From Solirubrobacter ginsenosidimutans (lineage in GTDB: Bacteria > Actinomycetota > Thermoleophilia > Solirubrobacterales > Solirubrobacteraceae), in contig NZ_JAPDOD010000048.1 in assembly GCF_027587205.1 (NCBI RefSeq), positions 3,014 to 67,013 on the forward strand: a stretch of DNA of 64,000 nt, given 5' to 3'. How positions within the stretch are numbered: position 1 is the first letter of the stretch; each line of letters starts with the position of its first letter. This document shows, piece after piece, positions 54,107 to 64,000 of the stretch. The translations under genes were made by a program, and so were the position numbers. The notes under the pieces were generated by a model. The model was not told the origin of the DNA. It searched no databases and worked only from the letters and a program-made list of their open reading frames with translations.

Positions 54107-56236
54107 GTGAGTGCAACGGTGTCGATCGGCCGGCCGGTCCGCCGTCGCGAGGACGAGCGGATGCTCGCCGGACGCTCCGAATTCCTGGATGACATCCGGC
54201 GCGAGGGGATGCTGCACATGGCGTTCGTGCGCAGCCCGCACGCCTACGCCAAGGTGCGCGCGGTGCGCGGGGCGCTGTGGTCGGCGGCCGACATCGCGGG
54301 GCGCGCGTTCCCCGGCCGCGTCGACCCGCCGCCGGGGTTGAAGGTCGCCGACGCGCCGCATCCCGTGCTCGCCGGCGATGAGGTCCGCTACGTCGGCCAG
54401 CCCGTCGCCGTGGTGGTGGGCGAGACGCGGGCGCTCGCGGAGGACGCGGCCGAGCGGGTCGAGGTCGACTACGAGGTCCTGACGCCGGTCGTCGATTCCC
54501 GCGCCGGGTCGGAGCTGGCGCGTTGGGAGCAGCGGGCGGGCGACGTGGCGGGCGCGTTCGCCGCCGCCGCCCACGTCGTGCGCACCGATCACGTGATCCC
54601 GCGGCTGGTGGCCACGCCGCTGGAGACCCGCGGCGCGCTCGCGGAGCTCGCCGACGGGCGGCTCACGGTCTGGTCCTCGTCGCAGAGCGCGCACCGCCCG
54701 CGGGCGCAGCTGGCGCAGATCCTGGGCGTGTCCGAGGGGATCCTGCGGGTGATCGTGCCCGACGTGGGCGGCGCGTTCGGTTCCAAGGGGACGCTCCCGA
54801 TCGAGACGCCGCTCGTCGCGCTCGCCGCGGTTGAGCTCAAGCGGCCGGTGAAGTGGGTCGAGGACCGGCGCGAGAACTTCCTGTCGGCGCCGCAGGGGCG
54901 CGGGCAGCGCGCGTCGGTCGAGCTCGCGCTGGACGCCGAGGGCCGGATCCTCGCGCTGCGCGGGCGCATCCTCGCCGACCTTGGCGCGTACCTGCTGCCG
55001 AGCACGGCGATCCCGCCGCACACGACGGCGATGCTGCTCAGTGGGTGCTACGACATCCCGTGCGTCGAAGTGATCGTGACCGGCGCGCGGACGAACAAGG
55101 TGCCGACAGGTCCGTACCGCGGTGCGGGCCGGCCGGAGGCGACGTACCTGATCGAGACCACGATCGATGCCGCGGCGCGACAACTCGGGATCGACGCGCT
55201 CGACCTGCGGCGGCGCAACCTCGTGCGGTCGTTCCCGTACAAGACGGCGCTCGGGTGGACGTACGACTCCGGCGACTTCTCGCGTTGCCTGGACACCGCG
55301 CTGGAGCTGCTCGGGCCGCAGGTGAAAACGACGCGGTTCGCCCGCACCTCGCGCTTCGCGCGCTCCGCTTCGCCCGTGCCCGCCTGGACGGCCGTGCCGG
55401 ATGCGCCGGAGCGCCGCGCGCCGGTCTCGTGGGCGTCGGCGCCGCCGCGGGTGGACCGGCGCGAGGCGCTCGTGGGCGTGGGTGTGGCGCTGTGCGTGGA
55501 GCGTTCGGGCGGGCTGTTCGAACACGCGACGGTCCGGCGCGAGGGGGACGGCTTCGTCGTCGCCGTGGGTTCGACGCCGACCGGTCAGGGCCATCACACG
55601 CTGTTCGCGCAGATCGCGGCGTCGCGTCTGGGGGTCGATCCGTCTCGGGTGACGGTGCGGACCGGCGATACCGACGCGATCGCGGACGGTGTCGGCTCCT
55701 TCGCCAGCCGCAGCACGGTCATGGGCGGCTCCGCGGTGGCCGCCGCGGCGGACGATCTGGCGGCGGGCGGGCCGGGCGACGCGAAGTTCAGCTCCGACCA
55801 GGTCTTCGCCTCCGGCGCCTATGTGGCGGTGGTCGAGGTCAACCGCTCGACCGGTCACGTCCGCGTGCGGCGGCTGATCGCGGTCGACGACGCCGGGCGG
55901 ATCGTCAACCCCCTGCTCGCCGAGGGGCAGGTGATCGGCGGCGCGGTGCAGGGGCTGGGGGGTGCGTTGAGCGAGGAGCAGGTCCACGACGAGGACGGGC
56001 AACCCTTGAGCAGCCTGCTCGACTACGCGCTGCTCACGGCGGCCGAGATCCCCGAGTTCTCGACCGCGTTCGTCGAGTCCCCGTCGCCGTTCAATCCGCT
56101 CGGGCTGAAGGGCGTGGCCGAGGGCGGGACGATCGGCGCTCCCGCCGCGGTCGCGAACGCGCTGGCGAACGCGCTCGGGGGCATTCGGATCGACCCGCCG
56201 TTCACCGCGGAGAAGGTCTGGCGGGCGCTGCGATGA
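54107..56236 (+). CDS. Molybdenum hydroxylase large subunit (CoxL/XdhB-like, form II)
   Basis: 709 aa from GTG 54107; homology starts at VSIGRPVRRREDERMLAGRSEFLDDI. Molybdopterin-binding motifs: GGAFGSKGTLPIETPLVALAA, PYRGAGRPEATYLIE (the AYRGAGR form II signature, not the AYRCSFR of true CO dehydrogenase), GQGHHTLFAQI and the catalytic Glu in GVAEGGTIGAPAAVANAL. It is shorter than the usual ~770-800 aa, with a gap between VMGGSAVAAAADDLAAGG and GDAKFSSDQ. It oxidises a purine, aldehyde or heterocycle, unknown which. It overlaps the next small gene. Confidence 0.88.
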   Translation: MSATVSIGRPVRRREDERMLAGRSEFLDDIRREGMLHMAFVRSPHAYAKVRAVRGALWSAADIAGRAFPGRVDPPPGLKVADAPHPVLAGDEVRYVGQPVAVVVGETRALAEDAAERVEVDYEVLTPVVDSRAGSELARWEQRAGDVAGAFAAAAHVVRTDHVIPRLVATPLETRGALAELADGRLTVWSSSQSAHRPRAQLAQILGVSEGILRVIVPDVGGAFGSKGTLPIETPLVALAAVELKRPVKWVEDRRENFLSAPQGRGQRASVELALDAEGRILALRGRILADLGAYLLPSTAIPPHTTAMLLSGCYDIPCVEVIVTGARTNKVPTGPYRGAGRPEATYLIETTIDAAARQLGIDALDLRRRNLVRSFPYKTALGWTYDSGDFSRCLDTALELLGPQVKTTRFARTSRFARSASPVPAWTAVPDAPERRAPVSWASAPPRVDRREALVGVGVALCVERSGGLFEHATVRREGDGFVVAVGSTPTGQGHHTLFAQIAASRLGVDPSRVTVRTGDTDAIADGVGSFASRSTVMGGSAVAAAADDLAAGGPGDAKFSSDQVFASGAYVAVVEVNRSTGHVRVRRLIAVDDAGRIVNPLLAEGQVIGGAVQGLGGALSEEQVHDEDGQPLSSLLDYALLTAAEIPEFSTAFVESPSPFNPLGLKGVAEGGTIGAPAAVANALANALGGIRIDPPFTAEKVWRALR

Positions 56237-56457
56237 CGTGGCCGCTGTTCCTGCGCGACGCGGACGGGACGATCGTGCTCGAGGAGGTCGACGAGGACAC
56301 GGGCACCGCGGTCTTCCGCGTCTACGGCCGCCGGACGGTGGTCGCGACGGCGACCGACTCGGGGATCGTCGTCGAGGGCGAGGCGCCGGCGGTGCTGCGC
56401 GCCGCGTTCGCCCCGCGTGAGTTCGGTCGCTTCGTCGCCGCGAGTCGCTGGTCGTGA
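56233..56457 (+). CDS. Small unknown protein inside the molybdenum-hydroxylase operon
   Basis: 74 aa. ATG overlaps the large-subunit stop (ATGA) and its own stop overlaps the FAD-subunit start (GTGA), so it is locked into the operon. The sequence is beta-rich: WPLFLRDADGTIVLEEVDED, FRVYGRRTVVATATDSGIVVEGEAP, ending FGRFVAASRWS. I know no family for it. Candidate roles are an assembly or maturation factor or a subunit-interface protein, by position only. Confidence 0.7.
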   Translation: MTWPLFLRDADGTIVLEEVDEDTGTAVFRVYGRRTVVATATDSGIVVEGEAPAVLRAAFAPREFGRFVAASRWS

Positions 56458-57167
56458 AGCCGGCGCCGTTCGAGTACGTGGCCGCGCGGTCCGTCGAGGA
56501 GGCGCTTGCAGCTTTGTCCGTGGACGGCGCGCGAGTGCTGGCGGGTGGGCAGAGCCTCGTGCCGCTGCTCAATCTGCGGGCCGTGCGGGCCACGCGGCTC
56601 GTCGACATCAACGGGGCGGGGCTCGGGGTGATCCGTCGCCATGACGGCGTGCTGGAGCTCGGCGCCGCCGTGCGCCAGGCGGCGCTCGAGCGCTCGAGGT
56701 TGATCGCCGAGCACTGGCCGCTGCTGGCCCAGGCCGTCGCCCACGTCGGCCATCCGGCGACCCGCTCGCGCGGAACGATCGGCGGGTCGGTCGTCCACGC
56801 CGACCCGCGCGCCCAACTCCCCGCCGCGCTCGCGGCCCTCGAAGCGCGCTTCGTCGAACGCGGCCCGCTGCTCGTCTCGATCGAGGTCCCGCCGCTGCCG
56901 GCGGGTGCACGGACGGCCTACGCCGAGTACGCGCGGACCCGGGGCATGTTCGCCGACGCGGGCGCCGCGGTCGTCCTGGCTCCGGGCCACGCGCGGGTCG
57001 CGCTGCTGGGGACGGGCCGCGCGCCGCGCGCCGAGGTCGCGCTCCTGAAGGGGGCGAGCGCGGCCGAAGCCGCGGAGTTGGCGGCGGAGGAGGTCGAGGG
57101 CGACCACCGGCGGGCGCTGGTGGCCGACGTGACGCGCCGTGCGCTGACCGCGGCGGGGCGGCGATGA
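56454..57167 (+). CDS. Molybdenum hydroxylase FAD-binding subunit (CoxM-like)
   Basis: 237 aa, GTG start in an overlap. FAD motifs are AGGQSLVPLLNLR (about 31-43) and TIGGSVVHADPRAQLPAAL (about 105-123). The C-terminal CoxM domain is shortened; typical proteins have ~280 aa. Transfers electrons from the Fe-S subunit to the acceptor. Confidence 0.9.
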   Translation: MKPAPFEYVAARSVEEALAALSVDGARVLAGGQSLVPLLNLRAVRATRLVDINGAGLGVIRRHDGVLELGAAVRQAALERSRLIAEHWPLLAQAVAHVGHPATRSRGTIGGSVVHADPRAQLPAALAALEARFVERGPLLVSIEVPPLPAGARTAYAEYARTRGMFADAGAAVVLAPGHARVALLGTGRAPRAEVALLKGASAAEAAELAAEEVEGDHRRALVADVTRRALTAAGRR

Positions 57168-57589
57168 AGGTCCGGATCAATGCCGTGGAGTACGAGGCCG
57201 AGGTCGAGCCGCGCACCCTCCTTTCCGACTTCGTCCGCGACCAGGGCCTCACCGGCACCAAGGTCGGCTGCGAGCAGGGTGTGTGCGGGGCGTGCACGGT
57301 GCAGCTCGACGGTGAGCCCGTGCGGTCCTGCCTGCTGCTCGCGGTCCAGGCCGACGGGTGCGACGTGCGCACGATCGAGGGACTCGCGCCCGGCCCGCTC
57401 CAGCGCAGCTTCCACGAGCACCACGCGCTCCAGTGCGGGTTCTGCACCGCCGGCTTCCTGATGACGCTCGACGCCTACCTCGCGGAGCACCCGGACCCGG
57501 CGGAGCAGGAGCTCAAGGAGGCGCTGGCGGGGAACCTGTGCCGCTGCACGGGCTACGCGCCGATCATCGCGGCGGTGCTGAACCGGTGA
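57164..57589 (+). CDS. Molybdenum hydroxylase [2Fe-2S] subunit (CoxS-like)
   Basis: 141 aa with all eight cysteines: GCEQGVCGACTV with SCLLLAVQ for the plant-type cluster, and CGFCTAGFLMTL with GNLCRCTGY for the second cluster. ATG overlaps the FAD-subunit stop, and the end overlaps the MATE gene as GTGA. Confidence 0.95.
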   Translation: MKVRINAVEYEAEVEPRTLLSDFVRDQGLTGTKVGCEQGVCGACTVQLDGEPVRSCLLLAVQADGCDVRTIEGLAPGPLQRSFHEHHALQCGFCTAGFLMTLDAYLAEHPDPAEQELKEALAGNLCRCTGYAPIIAAVLNR

Positions 57590-58884
57590 GGCTGCGCTCG
57601 TCCTACGACCGCGAGATCCTCCTGCTCGCCCTGCCCGCGCTCGGCGCGCTGGCCGCGGAGCCGCTGTACGTGCTCGTGGATACGGCGATCGTCGGCCACC
57701 TCGGCACGACGCAGCTCGCGTCGCTGGCGATCGCCGCGACCGTGCTCTCGACCGCCTTCACGATCTTCAACTTCCTCACCTACGGCACCACCGCGCAGGT
57801 CTCGCGGCTGCACGGGGCGGGGCAGGATCGCAGCGCCGCCGCGCTCGGCTCGCAGGCGCTCTGGCTCGGCATCGGCATCGGGCTGCTGTTGCTGGTGATC
57901 ATCGAGCTCACGGCGCCCGCGGTCGTCTCGCTCATGGGCGGGGAGGGGGAGGTCAAGGACGGGGCGGTCCTCTACCTGCGGATCGCCGCGCTCGGCTCCC
58001 CGCTCTTCATCCTCGCCAGCGCCGCCCAGGGCTACCTGCGCGGGATGGGCGATCTGCGCACGCCGCTGTTCATCCTCGTCGCCGCCCACATCGTCAACGC
58101 CGGGCTGGAGCTGCTGTTCGTCTACGGCTTCGACTGGGGCCTGAAGGGCTCGGCGTGGGGCACCGTGATCGCGCAGGCGGGCATGGCGGGTGCGTTCTTC
58201 GTGGTCCAGTACCGCGCGGGCCTGGAGCGTCCGCACCCGGACAAGATGCGCCCGCTGATGCGGATCGGGTCGGAGATCGCGGTCCGGACGACCGCGCTGA
58301 CGGGCTCGTTCCTGCTCGGCTCAGCGGTGCTGGCGCGGATCGGGGCCGCGTCGCTGGGCGCGCACCAGATCGCGTTCCAGCTCTGGGTCTTCCTGGCGCT
58401 CGTGCTCGACGCGATCGCGATCGCGGGGCAGGTGATGGTCGGGCGGATGCTGGGCGCCGGCGCCGCGACGGGGGCGCGGGAGGCCGCGACCCGCATGATC
58501 GGCTGGTCGGTCGCGATCGGCGCGCTGTTCGGGCTCGTCCTGCTCGCCACGGGCGATCTCATCCCCCAGCTCTTCACCAGCGATCCCGCGGTGATCGAGA
58601 AGGCGGGCGAGATCTGGCCGCTGTTCGCGCTGATGATGCCGTTCAACGGCGCGGTCTTCGCGCTCGACGGCATTCTCATCGGAGCGGGTGACACACGGTT
58701 TTTGATGTGGGGAATGCTGGCCGCGGCCGCCGTCTACATCCCGATCGCGCTTTTGGCTCTGCACAACGGCTGGGGCATCACCGGCGTCTGGTGGGGACTC
58801 GTCGCGCTGATCGCCATTCGTCTAGTTACGTGCGGCGCGCGGTTCGCCGGATCGCGCTGGGCGTTGACAGGAGCGCCCGCATGA
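57586..58884 (+). CDS. MATE-family efflux transporter (DinF-like)
   Basis: 432 aa from GTG 57586. Twelve TM helices in two MatE repeats: PALGALAAEPLYVLVDTAIVGHLGTTQLASLAIA at the start and RIGAASLGAHQIAFQLWVFLALVLDAIAIAGQVMVGRMLGAG in the middle are typical DinF/NorM signatures. Direct coupling to the molybdenum-hydroxylase subunits suggests it exports the oxidised product or a toxic substrate of that enzyme (inference). Confidence 0.92.
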   Translation: MRLRSSYDREILLLALPALGALAAEPLYVLVDTAIVGHLGTTQLASLAIAATVLSTAFTIFNFLTYGTTAQVSRLHGAGQDRSAAALGSQALWLGIGIGLLLLVIIELTAPAVVSLMGGEGEVKDGAVLYLRIAALGSPLFILASAAQGYLRGMGDLRTPLFILVAAHIVNAGLELLFVYGFDWGLKGSAWGTVIAQAGMAGAFFVVQYRAGLERPHPDKMRPLMRIGSEIAVRTTALTGSFLLGSAVLARIGAASLGAHQIAFQLWVFLALVLDAIAIAGQVMVGRMLGAGAATGAREAATRMIGWSVAIGALFGLVLLATGDLIPQLFTSDPAVIEKAGEIWPLFALMMPFNGAVFALDGILIGAGDTRFLMWGMLAAAAVYIPIALLALHNGWGITGVWWGLVALIAIRLVTCGARFAGSRWALTGAPA

Positions 58885-59279
58885 CTACCCTGTCCCGGCC
58901 CATGACGCGTCGCCTCGCCCTTCTCACCACCATGCTCGTCCTCGCCCTCCCCGCCGCGGCGAGTGCGCAATCGAGCGCCTTCGGCCCACTGCCCCAGGCA
59001 CCGGCACCGACAGCCACCCCGACGGCGTCGACGACGACCGTCGACGATGGCTCGACCGGCCGGACGCTCCTGTTCGGCATCGGCGGCGTGCTGATCGTCG
59101 GCTTCCTCGTAATGGGCTGGTTCATCATGCGCGACGCGCGCGCGGCGATCCCCGAGGCCGAGCTCGCCGGTGGCCTGCGCGACGCCGGCCCGCACCGGCA
59201 CAAGATGCAGGCGAAGGCCAAGGCGCGCAAGAAGACGCACGCCCAGAAGGCCGCGCGCAAAGCTCACCGCAAGCGTTAG
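58881..59279 (+). CDS. Small one-TM protein with signal peptide and basic tail
   Basis: 132 aa, ATG overlapping the MATE stop. Signal peptide ending ASA, then a Pro/Thr-rich extracellular linker (PQAPAPTATPTASTTTVDD), a TM helix (LLFGIGGVLIVGFLVMGWFIM) and a strongly basic Lys/Arg/His/Gln cytoplasmic tail (KAKARKKTHAQKAARKAHRKR-like). No known domain. The tail could bind nucleic acid or acidic phospholipid. Its stop overlaps the converging gene by four bases. Confidence 0.7.
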   Translation: MTTLSRPMTRRLALLTTMLVLALPAAASAQSSAFGPLPQAPAPTATPTASTTTVDDGSTGRTLLFGIGGVLIVGFLVMGWFIMRDARAAIPEAELAGGLRDAGPHRHKMQAKAKARKKTHAQKAARKAHRKR

Positions 59280-59731
59280 CCGGTCGGTCTGACCACGCGG
59301 TCACGCACCGCGAAGGTCGCGTCTTCGCGTGCGATCTCGTCGAACGGGCGCTCGAACCCCTCGAACGTGTTCGAACCCCGGTAGTCGGCGAACCGCACGA
59401 CCTTCCCGTCCTTGACGAAGAGCAGCAGGTCGCCGCCGTCGACGGTGTCGATCCCGGTCCACTCGTGGCCGAGCCGCTGGGAGATCGCGGCGCGTGACGT
59501 CCCGGGCTGCACGAGCAGCACCCGATCCCACTCAAAGCGCGCCAGGGCGGGCAATTCGACCTTCCCGTCGTTCTGCGGCGCGAGCGTCACGGCCTTGGTG
59601 AAGTTCTCCGCCAGCAGGTTGTCGGCCTGGAGGTTGTCCTCGTCGCGCGTGAAATAGACGGCGAGCCCGAGGCCGGCGATGCACAACACCAGCGCACCCG
59701 CCACCAGCGCCAGCACTCTCCCCATCCGCAT
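59276..59731 (-). CDS. Hypothetical membrane-anchored protein
   Basis: 151 aa. An N-terminal TM anchor (VLALVAGALVLCIAGLGLAVYF) precedes a soluble domain that contains WDRVLLVQPGTSRAAISQRLGHEW and DLLLFVKDGKVVRFADYRGSNTFEGFER. I do not recognise a named family. It starts 28 bp from ileS on the other strand; TAACGT 6 nt before its ATG is a leaderless-type -10. Confidence 0.7.
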   Translation of the reverse strand: MRMGRVLALVAGALVLCIAGLGLAVYFTRDEDNLQADNLLAENFTKAVTLAPQNDGKVELPALARFEWDRVLLVQPGTSRAAISQRLGHEWTGIDTVDGGDLLLFVKDGKVVRFADYRGSNTFEGFERPFDEIAREDATFAVRDRVVRPTG

Positions 59732-59759
59732 GGCTCGACGTTACCTAGACTCACTCGCG
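59732..59759. promoter_or_regulatory. 28-bp divergent leaderless promoter pair (ileS / hypothetical)
   Basis: Plus strand TAGACT (59746-59751) is 8 nt before the ileS ATG. Minus strand TAACGT (59743-59738) is 6 nt before the ATG at 59731. The gap is too short for a T-box leader. Confidence 0.55.
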
Positions 59760-62849
<3,090 letters not shown>

Positions 62850-62872
62850 GTCCGATCGCGCGCATCCGCCGC

Positions 62873-62878
62873 AATACT
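62873..62878 (+). promoter_or_regulatory. Leaderless-type -10 (AATACT)
   Basis: AATACT lies 6 nt before the ATG at 62885; no RBS is visible. Confidence 0.4.
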
Positions 62879-62884
62879 CGGCGG

Positions 62885-63676
62885 ATGCTCCGCGCGCTGG
62901 GTCTCACGCTGCTCCTGCTACCGGCTTTCGCCGGGACGGCGCACGCACTCCCGCGTGCGCACCCGCCGGACGTGAAGGTCCTGCGCGCGCAGGGCGTGCG
63001 CGTCGACTGGCCGCTGACCGCCTCGGCCCGGTTCCCGGCGAACCGGGTGGCGACCCTCGCGGTGTCGGTCAAGTCACCCCGGCGCGCGGTCAAGCTCTCG
63101 CTGGCGGCCGTCGATTCCCGTGGCCGCGACGTCGAGCGGTTCAAAGTCGAGCGGCTGCGCCGCGGGACGTTCGCCACGGAACTCGCGGGCCGGTCGGGCG
63201 AGCGATTCGCCCTCCGGCTCGACGTCGGGGGCAAGCGGTACGGGAGCTGGATCACGCTTGCCGACGACCCGGGGTTCGCGTGCGAGCACGGGGACGCGGC
63301 CGGACCGGCGATCTCCGTCGAGCCCACGGTCCTCCGTGCCGACCAGGCGTTTGCAATCCGTTTCGCCAACCCCGGCGACTGCACGCTGGGCGTCGCGGAA
63401 TGGACCGATGTGGCGTGGGAGCGCGCGACCCCGGAAGGCGGCTGGGAGCCGGTCCAGCTCGACTGCGCCACTGGCGACGTCTGGACCTCGACGGGCACGA
63501 CCACGATCTGCGATTCCCTCCCGAACCTGCACCTCGTCGCTCCGAAGACCGAGCGAACGCTCACGCGCGAGGTTCCGGGTGGCCTCACCCCGGGCCACTA
63601 CCGCCTGACGATCAACTACAGCTACTTCGACACTAGGGTGCCCGTCGTACAGCGAGAGGTCGACGTGGTCGCGTAG
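62885..63676 (+). CDS. Secreted hypothetical protein with Ig-like domains
   Basis: 263 aa, signal peptide ending AHA. Two beta-sandwich-like parts are visible: residues 30-120 (ARFPANRVATLAVSVKSPRRAVKLSLAAVDSRG) and 135-263 (AISVEPTVLRADQAFAIRFANPGDCTLGVAEWTDVAWER to LTPGHYRLTINYSYFD). The second resembles Ig-like/BsuPI-type domains that describe structural support. Four cysteines (ACEHG, GDCTLG, LDCATG, TICDS) could form disulfides. No catalytic motif. Confidence 0.7.
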   Translation: MLRALGLTLLLLPAFAGTAHALPRAHPPDVKVLRAQGVRVDWPLTASARFPANRVATLAVSVKSPRRAVKLSLAAVDSRGRDVERFKVERLRRGTFATELAGRSGERFALRLDVGGKRYGSWITLADDPGFACEHGDAAGPAISVEPTVLRADQAFAIRFANPGDCTLGVAEWTDVAWERATPEGGWEPVQLDCATGDVWTSTGTTTICDSLPNLHLVAPKTERTLTREVPGGLTPGHYRLTINYSYFDTRVPVVQREVDVVA

Positions 63677-64000
63677 GGGCGAAAGTCAACTGCGCCGGGT
63701 GGGGAGGGGGGAGTGGCGCACCCTCCGGGACTGCCTCGCCGCCGTCCGCCGCTCGGCGCGGCTCTGTCGCCCCGAATCGCCGTGCCGGGATACCGACAGT
63801 TACGGGCGTGGGCTGGTCAGTGTGTCCCGCACTCGCGGTTGTCCCGGTCGCCGTGGTTGACCGTGCGCGTTTGAGGCTCCACGCGGGGGTTTCGATCAGG
63901 TTCGTACTGGTCGAGTTGGCGCGTTGGTGGGGGTGGTGAACATTTGCGTCGGCGGGCTCAAGCGGTCAGCGCAACAGGACTTCCATTCTTTCAGCTGGGG
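63677..64000. other. Right-edge stretch without a supported gene
   Basis: No frame of convincing length or codon pattern covers this stretch. A minus-strand frame open at the window edge runs to a stop about 100 bases in and could be the tail of a gene beyond the edge, but its residues suggest no family. GGAGGGGGG at 63704-63712 and a few short G/C runs are the only visible features. Confidence 0.5.

Noticed and set aside
53231..56611. Very long antisense open frame (over 1100 codons) covering the molybdenum-hydroxylase large-subunit gene
   Set aside because: Only the first 279 codons (53231-54070) show family motifs; the rest is low-complexity Arg/Pro/Gly opposite a well-supported gene, as expected in GC-rich DNA.
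54107..57589. Aerobic carbon monoxide dehydrogenase (coxMSL form I)
   Set aside because: The large subunit has PYRGAGR (form II-like) rather than the AYRCSFR motif of true CO dehydrogenase, and the gene order is L-x-M-S.
59732..59759. T-box leader for ileS
   Set aside because: Only 28 bp separate ileS from the divergent gene, far too little for a T-box.
63677..63720. Fourth, decayed copy of the palindromic repeat (GAAAGTCAAC with AGTGGCGC nearby)
   Set aside because: Order and orientation of the two pieces do not match the other copies and no stem forms.
63677..64000. C-terminus of an HNH endonuclease or other gene on the minus strand
   Set aside because: The open frame from the edge is short, with no HNH or other motif.

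Overview
The window is a GC-rich (roughly 70% by eye), densely coding actinobacterial chromosome segment with many GTG and TTG starts and long chains of 1-8 bp gene overlaps. Protein content (DUF6941, DUF1385, YchF, a type-2 IleS, a SigK/RskA-type module, form II CoxL-like genes and a recurring secreted C-terminal module) suggests Thermoleophilia, most likely Solirubrobacterales (Solirubrobacter or Conexibacter-like). This placement is inference from protein style. No rRNA, tRNA, CRISPR, insertion sequence or phage gene was found.

Region 1 (1-26.2 kb) is the accessory-looking part. It holds the C-terminus of a PucR-type regulator, a complete peptide-type ABC importer (binding lipoprotein, two permeases, two ATPases) and three secreted M6-like zinc metalloproteases. 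A TetR regulator and a secreted DUF1080/Ig-like protein lie among the proteases. Two lipoproteins, one of them thioredoxin-like, and a DUF6941 protein follow. Next come a three-subunit flavin/2Fe-2S imino-acid dehydrogenase (HcnABC or D-hydroxyproline dehydrogenase type) split around a tandem-domain secreted amidase, and an aldehyde-dehydrogenase-like protein lacking its catalytic residues. Five of the secreted proteins end in the same ~115-140 residue module, closing with a variant of LRTGAYAKTLTFTLSTTTP. It resembles the Firmicutes WxL surface-attachment domain. Together the region reads as a locus for cell-surface protein/amide breakdown, peptide import and amino/imino-acid oxidation, and it is the best candidate for an undescribed system.

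Region 2 (26.3-39.7 kb) is mostly housekeeping and signalling: RarA, a chromate-type transporter, an M20 peptidase, DUF1385, a one-TM FtsH-like protease, an EAL-GAF-GAF-GGDEF protein, a lipid kinase, a methylmalonyl-CoA epimerase-like protein, PAP2, YchF, a cupin, a half GGDEF domain, a 5'-3' exonuclease and a MaoC hydratase.

Region 3 (39.7-53.2 kb) has a SpoIID-like protein. An IlvB-like ThDP enzyme follows, translationally coupled to succinate-semialdehyde dehydrogenase and PdxH. This pair looks like the 2-oxoglutarate decarboxylase/SSADH TCA bypass. Then come homocysteine methyltransferase, an EamA transporter, a GNAT, FumC, an NfeD/flotillin pair, a DUF4394-ECF sigma-anti-sigma operon with a recognisable autoregulatory promoter, and an HxlR regulator.

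Region 4 (53.2-64 kb) has an alpha/beta-hydrolase-fold protein without nucleophile or His. A molybdenum-hydroxylase operon (large, small unknown, FAD, 2Fe-2S) is coupled to a MATE exporter. A type-2 IleS follows with a GSHH instead of HIGH motif, then a secreted protein.

Two genome-wide habits stand out. Many starts are preceded by a TANNNT-like -10 only 5-9 nt upstream, as in leaderless transcription, and several divergent pairs 17-42 bp apart have touching or overlapping -10 elements. A palindromic repeat of about 80 bp occurs three times, each time at gene 3' ends.
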